From Adiantum capillus-veneris (Eukaryota > Streptophyta > Polypodiopsida > Polypodiales > Pteridaceae): a DNA stretch of 64,000 nt. Position 1 is the first letter of the stretch, and each line of letters begins with the position of its first letter. The notes beneath the pieces were generated by a model. It was not told where the DNA came from. It did no database searches and saw nothing but the letters and a program-made list of their open reading frames with translations. Location of the stretch: positions 90,035,529-90,099,528 of the forward strand of contig CM043959.1 in the NCBI GenBank assembly GCA_014529385.2. The letters run 5' to 3'. Both the position numbers and the translations under genes were made by a program. Of the stretch, positions 55,729 through 64,000 are shown piece by piece.

Positions 55729-56991
55729 TAAAATTTGAAGTCGTCCTCGACGAAAAAGTAAATAACCTGCACATTGCCAAAACCTAAACCTCACCAATAC
55801 AAACTAAAATTAATAATAAAGTGACTAGTTAATAGAATAACTATAAACCACCCTAGGCAAGACCATAAATTTATTACTGTTTAATAGCAAGAACAACCCC
55901 TCTCCATGGCGCTAGAGCTCTATAGAGGTAAACCAATTAACCCCTATATAATAGAAAATATACAGTATTCACATCTAAGTGGAAGTCATCGCCTTTAATC
56001 TATTTTCCTTCTTTTGAATTCCCAAGTTTTTAGTGTTTTTTTTTCATGCATTCTTTTCCTTGTTTTTTTTTTTATTTTGATTTTTAGTAAGTCACATCAG
56101 ACTTGACTGTTTTTTTTTTCGCACACATTCCACTCTCACTGCTGCGTTGAGCAGGAATTATTAGCACCTACACTTCCACCCCGTACAAAACCACGCTACA
56201 ACTTGTGGCTCTGGCACTAGAGACAAAGTGGACCCACCCGCCTACCAAACTTGTACGACGACGGTCACACAACATATAACATATAAGTTTTGTTTTATTC
56301 TTCCCTTGGCTCATCATGCACTAGTGTAAATTAACTAGCATACCGACCATAATCTAGAGTTTAAAGGTCTATACTCCCAACCACAGAGACCTAAATCACT
56401 TCTAAGGGATCGTTAAATCACCATTAAGAGCATAAATATATTGCCCAAAACTAGTTTAGCTAAAGTGATTCTATTAAATAATCACCTTGACTACCTTTCT
56501 CAGCCACTAACAGCTTGGTCACCGGTCAGTGATTGCTAAGTCTAGATAAAGGAAAGTTAAAAAGAACATATAAACCCCCTAGGCTAACAAGTCTAATATG
56601 ACTATGAATAGTGTTGTACTAACTTGTCACTGACACATCTATTAAAGCAAGCTGGTTAATCTGCTTAAAAATGCCCCACTTTAGAGCTACATCCCCAGAG
56701 ATAGCTTTGACAGTCAGCAACTCCAATTTGTAACAGGTACTTCTCCGCAAAATTGCTCGGTTGTGCAAAAAGATTAGATTACACTCCCCCTAAAGGAATG
56801 TAGATATCCTACTCCTAATTTTTATGGGTTTTTGTTTTATTTGTTTTGTTTTTCTTTTTTAGTGTTTTGTTTTCAATAAAACCAAAGAAATCAAGTATAA
56901 AAGAAATGATTCTTTTTGGATTTTGTGAATCTTTTTTTTTGTGTGTTTTTGTGGTTTTGTTTGTTTGTTTGTTTGTTTTTAAAGCCTCTCG
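55725..56991 (-). other. 3' non-coding region of element D
   Basis: No supported gene between the extra ORF and the PPT. There is a T-rich stretch at 56820-56990 on the plus strand. Confidence 0.5.
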
Positions 56992-57456
56992 CTACATATG
57001 ACGGAATAGTGCAGGTGCATTGGCTAAGCCAAAAGGTGTTGCACGCTGAAGACCCCCTCCATAGGGTAAAGCCTGGCCGTATTGGATTGTCGCATGCTGT
57101 CTAGGCAACAACACATGATATAATCCCCTAGGTAAACCCAAGGGTACCCCCTCATCCTCATCATCAAGAGTAATAAACTCCAAATCTTCGAGGGGGTCAG
57201 CCATGATGTCCTCATCGAAGACGGGAAACATTTCCATGAATGCTACAGGGTCATTTTCACAAAAATACCCGAAGAGCGTAATCAAAAACCGTAAATAGTC
57301 CCAATCATGCATCTCTAAGTCAAAAATCATGGCCCACCATCTTAATAGCCATTCTACTTCATATATATTATCAATCATGCACACAATAGTCTCTATGCCT
57401 AATCCACGGATGAAAGGTCTAAACACAGCAAACAAATAGTCTAGAGATGTTTCCAT
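56992..57456 (-). CDS. Extra 3' ORF of element D, unknown, with an RT-like tail
   Basis: 154 codons downstream of integrase on the same strand, where Athila-type elements may carry an additional ORF. It is acidic and aromatic-rich (VEWLLRWWAMIFDLEMHDWD, FGYFCENDPVAFMEMFPVFD). No signal peptide or clear transmembrane segment is visible, so I do not call it envelope-like. Its last residues, PFGLANAPALFRHM, closely match the RT motif PFGLCNAPATFQRVM of the same element, suggesting a recombination scar. Function unknown. Confidence 0.5.
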   Translation of the reverse strand: METSLDYLFAVFRPFIRGLGIETIVCMIDNIYEVEWLLRWWAMIFDLEMHDWDYLRFLITLFGYFCENDPVAFMEMFPVFDEDIMADPLEDLEFITLDDEDEGVPLGLPRGLYHVLLPRQHATIQYGQALPYGGGLQRATPFGLANAPALFRHM

Positions 57457-57725
57457 GACTCACTAAGTAGATGGACTGGAATGGGTGTGGTGGTGGACGA
57501 GGCGATAATCCTTGCCATAGAATAACCCTTGTTAACACTCATTCCAAAACAAGTATGAAATAAACAAACTACTACTACAACTACAACCCTTTTTTTTTAA
57601 TGGTTTTACCCGTATGTCATTTTTTTAAAAAAAAAATCCTTTTTTAATAGAAAACTAAGTGAAATAATGTTTCACTCTCAGACCATTGACTTTAAAAGGA
57701 TCTAAACCTTTGTCAATGTCGTGAA

Positions 57726-58802
57726 CTAAAAAGGACCCATTAGTGAAGGTCCGAAGTATGTTAAAAGGCCTAGCCATCGTATCTGCAGTTTCCCAGGAAA
57801 TTTATAGTAACGGCTATCATAAATTAACACCTTATCGTCTTTTTTAAATTTCCGAACTTTAATATGGCGATCATGCCAAGCTTTACATCGCTTTTGCATA
57901 GCCTCAAGACTTTGTAAGGCTAGCAAGCGCATCTCGTCGAGTTTAGTCAAGGTAAACAGCCTATCTTTTAAAGATTCCTCCTCACCAAGTCTAGTAGATA
58001 AGGCAACCCTTAAGGTTGGAATCTCCTTTTCAATTGGGAATATGGATTCAACACCATAAACTAAAGTGAAGGGTGTATTTTGTGTTGTTACCTTAAAAGT
58101 TGTGCGATAAGCCCATTATGCTTCTGGTAATCGTTCATCCCAATCATGGCGATTATTGGCTACCGTTTTTGTTAAAATGTTACCCAAAATTCTGTTGGTA
58201 ACTTCCACTTGCCCATTTGCACGTGGATAATAAGGTGTAGACTTTCTATGTTTAATTTTATAGATCTCGGTCAATTCCCTAATAGTGTCATTGAGGAAAT
58301 GAGATCCTCGATCGCTAACCAGCTCTAATGGACAGCCAAATCTTGTAATGATATCCTCATAGAGGAACTTAGCCACATCTAAGGCTCTATCAATTTTCAG
58401 AGGTTTATCTTCAACCCACTTGGTAACATAGTCTATGCAGACCAAAATATATCGATTAGAATGATATCGGGATGGAGGATCTATAGGTCCTACAAAATCT
58501 ATTCCCCATTTCTCAAATGGTTTCAAAGCTAATATTGGTGTAAACGGCGTTGCATAGTGAGCAGTGGGTCGACCCACTCGCTGACATTTGTCACACTTTT
58601 TACAATGTGCAAAGGAATCCTTATAAATAGTCGGCCACCAATATCCTGCCATCAATACTTTTCTTGCAGTCAATTCCCCTGCAAAATGGCCTCCACAAGG
58701 CTCATCATGTAATGCCTTTAAAATTTGATAAATCTCATCCTCTCTTAAGCATTGTCTATAGATTTGTTCACGATGAAAATAGCGATATAAGAAACCCCTC
58801 AT
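57726..58802 (-). pseudogene. Ty3 integrase (element D), one in-frame stop
   Basis: The minus-strand frame from 58802 has the H-H-C-C zinc-binding domain (LHDEPCGGHFAGE, HCKKCDKCQR) and the core with GIDFVGPI, ELVSDRGSHF and RANGQVEVTN, the D, D and E of the catalytic triad. After a TAA at 58113-58115 the same frame continues to 57726 with WHDRHIKVRKFKKDDKVLIY and KLQIRWLG, the C-terminal DNA-binding region. It inserts element cDNA into chromosomes. This copy is broken by one codon. Confidence 0.9.
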
Positions 58803-58902
58803 TAATGACTAATGACGGGCTTGAAGGAGTAGTTTCTTCTTTCCATGCTTAGTCGCTTTATGAGTATTCAGACGTGCTAAGGAAGTTAGCTATACGGGCA
58901 TA

Positions 58903-60837
58903 TCAAGGTAGCTCACTTTCGACCAGAAACAGGTTAGCATCGGGCAAGTGATCATCAACTCCCCTCTCTGTATCATCAGTGAGTAATCTAGAAAGATGGT
59001 CAACTAGCACATGCGACTTGCCTGGTTGTACAACTACCTCAAAGTCAAATTCTTGTAAAAGTAACATCCATTGGATCACTCTCCCATAAATCTCTGGTTT
59101 ATTTAACAAGTATTTCAATGAGGCGTGATCCACATAAAATACAAAATGATTTCCCAATAGATAATGTCGAAATTTATCGACAGAGAAAACCATAGACAGG
59201 CACTCTTTTTCGGTTGTAGTGTAATTATGCTCAGGGTAACTTAAGACCCTGCTAGCATAATAGATTGGATGATCAACCTTCTTATCATCAGCTTGACATA
59301 ATACAGCCCCAACTGCTGTATGTGATGCATCAGCATGGATATGAAATTCTTTTGTCCAATCAGGACTCACTAGGATTGGCGCTTTTATCAACCGGTCTTT
59401 AATGTTCTCAAATGCAACTTGACATTTATCAGTCCACACATAACCCATATCCTTTTTCAGTAAATTTTTCAGAGGACCTACAATTGAAGCAAAGTTCAAA
59501 ATGAACCTCCTATAGTAATTTTCATGCCCTAGAAATCCTCGTAGTTGACGAATATTCTGAGGTACTGGCAAATCTTTGATTTTACTAACCTTACTCTCAT
59601 CTACCGTAATGCCATCCCGAGAGACAACATGCCCCAATAGTATCCCTTTGGTTATCCCAAAGACACACTTCTCAGGGTTTATTGAAATGCCCATTTCAAT
59701 GCTACGTTCAAACACTAAGGCCAATTTTTCAGGCATATCCTCTTTAGTTCCTTGCACTGAAAAATCATCTAAGAAAATCTCCATCCATTTTTGTAAAAAA
59801 TCTTGATAAGATGCAATCATAACACGTTGGAATGTGGCCGGGGCATTACACAGCCCAAATGGCATAACCCGATAAGCAAATGTTCCCCATTCAGTAGTAA
59901 AAGTAGTTTTTGACTAATCATCTTCATGTATAAAGGAATAAAGGGCATACCCGGCAACACGATCTAAAACTTGATCGGTAAAGGGCAAAGGGAAATGATC
60001 TTTCTTAGTTTTCCCATTGAGTTTTCTATAGTCCACATAGATACGGATTTTCTTATTTTTCTTGGGTACTACCACAATTGGGGAAACCCAATCACTGTAA
60101 GCAACCGCATAGATAAATCCCACCTTCAAGAGTTTCATTATTTCTTCCTTAACCAATTCAGCATAAACAGGATTGGTGCGACGCTGACGTTGACAAATAG
60201 GTCGAGCCCCATGTTCTAAATCGATATAGTGTTGACATAGCTCAGGCTTGACTCCTCGTAAGTCTTTATACGACCATGCAAAAGCGTGTTGATACTTTGT
60301 AAGTACTTCTTTGAAACTCTCCAACACTTCTCCTTTTAATTGGCTTCCCAATGTCAAAAGTTTTCCTTCTGACACTTCCCATTGAACAGTTGAATTATCT
60401 TTGGATAATACAAAGGAAGATTGTGTTCGTGGCATAGCCCTCATTAGAGGATGTTTGTCCTCCTTATAAACAACATTTTCAAGTAAATTGTGTTTATTTA
60501 TAAGAGATCCAGACTCTTCTTTTTTAGTCTCTGTATCACTCATAACATCCACCGATTGTGTCCCACAATAGGGTACAATCACAGTTTCAAAGCTCCTTGT
60601 TGACAAGCCCTCTATATTTACCATATAGGTATCCAGTGTTACTTCAGTCATGGAAGAGTTCTCAGTCTGGAATTCTGAGATGTCAGTGGCTCCATATTCC
60701 TCTGGCTGTTCTTCCATACCTTCTTGTCCATAATAATCTTCCCATTGCTTCAATAATTCTTTGCTATGCTTAGCCTCTAAAATAGCTTGGCCTTTTTCTC
60801 TTTCTAGTCGGGCTAGTTTTTGTAGCACTTGAGCCAT
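58903..60837 (-). pseudogene. Ty3 reverse transcriptase and RNase H (element D)
   Basis: One frame from 60837 to 58903 with a single TAG at 59911-59913. The N-terminal part has a coiled-coil-like charged start, GARPICQRQRRTNPVYAELV, VGFIYAVAYSDWVSPIVVVP and RIYVDYRKLNGKTKKDHFPL. After the stop: PFGLCNAPATFQRVM, the catalytic IFLDDFSV, LLGHVVSRDGI, LRGFLGHENYYRRFI. RNase H follows with FHIHADASHTAVGAVLCQ, YVDHASLKYLL and HVLVDHLSRL. PFGLCNAPATFQR favours the Athila/Tat branch of Ty3. Integrase lies in another frame. Confidence 0.9.
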
Positions 60838-60876
60838 AGCTTCATCTGCTAACTCACGCTCTTTTAATAATTGTTC

Positions 60877-61689
60877 CTAGATAGCGTTTACTTTTGCTAA
60901 TGCACTGGACTGTCCTTCAGACTTATCCGTATTCTTTAAGTCATCCTCCAGAGTTATATTAAAACAATTTGCCAAACACTCATTTGAGGTGGACATCCAT
61001 TGTGCAATGTCCTTATCAGAATCATAACCTGAAGAATAATGAACTTCATATTCACCCATTCCTAGGTGACGGGCATAATTACCAACACTCTCTGATGTGG
61101 AGATTGTCCGAGTGGAATCATCCTCTAACCGCATATGGTAACCATTGTGCAGAAATCGAGAATATTTATCCGTATCTAATGAGAAGCGTTGTTTAATTGC
61201 TTCTTCCTCCTCTGATTTATCGCCGCTATAATCTGTCTTGTCTTCTGTTTCTGACACAGTCGATTTTTGATACTCCCTCAAAAATTCTTTAGAGACAACT
61301 CGCAATTCTACTCTATCGTCGCGAGGACCAATAGTGATCACTCCTTTGTGCCAACTTTGCACACACCTGGCTTGAACAAGCCAAGGTCGTCCTAACAATA
61401 TTGGGAAAGAGGCTCCATACGAATGTGGTCGGACTATCAAGTAGCTCACATGAAATTCAAGTCCTGCCACTATGGTTTTGATCCCTTGTAAAATCCCTAA
61501 GGGTTTTACACGTCGTTGATCAGCCAAGCGTAGAATAATGTTCGTAGGTTCCACTTGTTTCAATCCCAACTCCCCCATAGTTTGCTCAGTCATTAAACTA
61601 ACTGCTGCTCCACCATCTAATTGCACTCCCGTCACACTATGGCTTCCTATTTCCAAGGAAATAGTAGGCGCTTCTAGATCCATAAACAT
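60877..61689 (-). pseudogene. Ty3 protease and linker (element D)
   Basis: 270 codons in the same frame as RT. Protease signature GVQLDGGAAVSLMTEQTMGE with D-G-G-A at the active site, then IILRLADQRRVKPLGILQGI and SFPILLGRPWLVQARCVQSW. The C-terminal 100 residues are an acidic, Ser-rich linker toward RT. Stops at both ends separate it from its neighbours. Confidence 0.88.
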
Positions 61690-61704
61690 ATCTACTACTT
61701 GAAC

Positions 61705-62262
61705 TCATTTTTCTTTAAGTGAATCTGTCATTTTAGAGCTTCTTCTCTTCCCTCTCCTATGTACGAGCTTATGATATAATTGCTTCTTACAAAGAGGAGA
61801 TATCTCTACTAAAGTGGTCAAGTCCAATGATATTCTAGAATCTTTCATAGACTCCCATAAATTAAAGGTATCCGGTACACTCTTTCTGTGAACTATAGAT
61901 GTTTGTAATCTTTCTGGAAAAGCTGCTATACCTTTTGTAATTTCTTCCTTTTCTTGTAGCTTAAAAGCAATCAGTGATTCATCCGCAGAATGATCCTCCG
62001 ATGCTTCTTCAGGAGATTCTACAAACTCTTTTATAGAAGAGGTATCAACTTTCTTATTCACTTTCAGGACAATAAACCCTTTATCATGGTCCATCTTTTG
62101 AGATCGAGTAACTACCCCAACCATCACAGGTTCTTTAGCAAAAGTTACTCTCCTTGCTTTTCGTTTACGAGGGAATGCATCTTGCACTTGTTCAACCTCT
62201 ACTAAATTGGCAGAAGTACTAGGACCCTCGTCGACCTTCTGTTTCCCTTTGTCATTTTGCAA
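61705..62262 (-). pseudogene. Gag-protease linker region of element D
   Basis: 185 codons in the protease frame, Lys/Glu/Ser-rich (QDAFPRKRKARRVTFAKEPV, ESPEEASEDHSADESLIAF), with a basic segment that could act as a nuclear localisation signal. No enzymatic motif. It probably belongs to the pol precursor. Confidence 0.6.
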
Positions 62263-64000
62263 TGAAGTTACCCGTTTTGGGCATACATCTTCATAATGAC
62301 CCTCCTCGCTACATATGCGACATAATGGTATATAATCTTGATTTTTTTGGAGGATTAGGGAAATAGGGAGCTATATGCCCTTCCTGTTGACAATTATAGC
62401 ATACCACAGGGCTAGTTGGCCCCATATTTGGGTTAGTGTATCGAAAATTATTCCGACGAAATGGAGGTCTATACGGAGAATTTCTCCTCATTTGTCCTTG
62501 TAACCTTGGCGTAGGTGGTATCCCCTGTGTGGGTAACCTGTGCCTTTCTTGTTGTATTTTCTACTGATATGTTTCAGGCAGGCCCCTTTGCATAAAAGGT
62601 TGAGGTGGTGGACCTATCTCGTAAGTCATATTGCTCCTATCCATAAAGTTATAATTAGTTTTCATAGCCTTTGCTTGTCGGCGTTCATACGCTTGCTTTA
62701 CAAAGCAATTGTCTTCCATATGATTGTTTTTTAGACAAAAGGTACAAAACAGTGTACGTACTTGGTATAGCACTACCCTTGATGCAGTTGGACATTCAGT
62801 TGCCAAATGGCCGTAACCGTTGCACTTCCCACACCACACATTGGATCTCATTGGAGGTGCACTCATAGATGGGCCTGCTGCTTGTTGAGCTATAGCATAT
62901 ACTTCTTTCGTTTGAGGTCTTAAAGCACTCAAAATTTCTTCTTTTAATTTTCCAACTGTGACTGTCATTAATTGTACTACCCTCTCTTCTGTGAGAGCTG
63001 GTGGTGGTGGTGTACCAGTCTGCAGCATGTATGCTGGAGCTGTCATACATGGATTTGGAGTATAATAAAGCGTTTGATTTGTATTTACCACCACTTGTGG
63101 TGGTGTACCTCCATAACTAGATACAGGCTCTTGAGTTCATGGAATCAGTATAGTGGGAGAAGTAACCATACTAGGTCCACTAAACAATTCTCTTCTCCTC
63201 TGTTGGCTTAATTGCACCTCTTCCCAATTTCTAGCTTCTTGTTTAGCAGCTGTTAAATCTGCCGGTCTTCTTAAACTCACATATTATTGAGCGTTCGGTT
63301 CTCGCATGCCATCTACAAGCCTACGCTTTTGAGTATCCTCATTGGGTGCCGTATTTCCCATCTTTCTTACTATTGTCTCTATCCTTTGGATGTAATGATC
63401 AATGCTTTCGTTGATCCCCTGCTGAAGATAGTCTAACTGTTGAGCGAGTCTATCTTGGAATCCCTGACGGTAAAACTTTGCTAAATTAAAATGTTGTTGT
63501 CAGCTCAGGGTAAGTAGCCCTATTTGCTGCTGATACATTACCATACCAACTGGCAGCTTCATCCTTAAATGTAGCTGGAAAAATATGTAGTTTTTGATCA
63601 TTATCCATAATTTCGTTTGCTACACATGTTACTTCAAATTTTTGAAGATGAGCATCCGGGTCTTCATCCTAGAGTCCTGATACTCGTGGTCTGGGTAAAG
63701 CAAATAAATTTCTCAACCCCAAGTCTCGGCACTGGTCTAAATTAAACGGTTGGTCAACTATTTCTCTCTCTGGTGTGGGTTGGCCCACTAATCTACCTTC
63801 TCTTAATCCCTCAATCAGTACTCCTAGTACTTGCTCTAAAAGTAACGCGTTAACGCGCTCGAGTTGATTGGCAAGATCTTGAGCAATTAACTCCTCTGGC
63901 CTCTTTCGACGTGCTTCTCTAGCCCTATTTTGGTCTCCTCCACTACTAGAATCGTGTGACTCCTCTCAATACTAATCCTTCAATGCAGCGCATACCACTG
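62263..64000 (-). pseudogene. Ty3 gag (element D) with a multi-knuckle nucleocapsid
   Basis: The minus strand from the window edge gives a capsid with frameshifts and stops: VTCVANEIMDNDQKLHIFPA, KDEAASWYGNVSAA, FYRQGFQDRLAQQLDYLQQG, RLVDGMREPNA. After a Pro/Thr-rich stretch come CGKCNGYGHLATEC, CTFCLKNNHMEDNC, CYNCQQEGHIAPYF and CRICSEEGHYEDVC. Three are complete CCHC knuckles and the third in order has lost its last Cys. Most plant Ty3 gags have one or two. The gag start is beyond the window. Confidence 0.82.

Noticed and set aside
56992-57456. Envelope-like gene
   Set aside because: No signal peptide or clear transmembrane helix, so position after integrase alone is not enough.

Overview
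The window looks like transposon-dense nuclear DNA from a land plant. The evidence is plant-type Ty3 LTR retrotransposons, a CACTA element with spliced introns, a Mutator-like insertion, a LINE tail, a captured plant-specific metallochaperone (HIPP) fragment, and about a dozen long CT/GA microsatellites. I see no intact host gene and cannot name the species. A large-genome plant (fern, lycophyte, gymnosperm or a repeat-rich angiosperm) would fit, but that is inference.

Layout. (1) 1-~10050: a decayed Ty3 element A on the minus strand. Its integrase is split by a 4.8 kb insertion (296-5131) with a perfect 9-bp target duplication and a SWIM zinc-finger relic, i.e. a Mutator-like element. (2) 11127-20419: element B, a Ty3-type element with 2.7 kb near-identical LTRs. 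It keeps four extra small ORFs, gag and protease, but has lost reverse transcriptase, RNase H and integrase. (3) 20966-21470: a LINE 3' end. (4) 21860-24330 and 26000-28990: two degraded Ty3 pol/gag relics. (5) 30273-38412: a full-length CACTA element, with TIRs, a CCC target duplication, subterminal repeats, a six-exon Tnp2-type transposase, a TnpA-like gene and a captured HIPP fragment. It sits inside an unidentified decayed coding stretch. (6) 39340-47900: LTR fragments, an unidentified Ala-rich ORF and short repeats. (7) 48036-50580: a complete non-autonomous short-LTR element with a TCTTT target duplication, filled with tandem repeats. (8) 52031-54380: a broken gene for a divergent transposase-like zinc-binding protein. 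(9) 54475-64000: Ty3 element D on the minus strand, with an unusual multi-zinc-knuckle gag and an extra 3' ORF.

How the parts work together: the genes here are selfish-element genes. Gag, protease, RT/RNase H and integrase form retrotransposition polyproteins. Tnp2 and TnpA are the cut-and-paste pair of the CACTA element. Nearly all carry in-frame stops or frameshifts, so the present copies look inactive. Elements B and the short-LTR element have the cis signals (LTR, PBS, PPT) needed for mobilisation in trans by an autonomous relative elsewhere.
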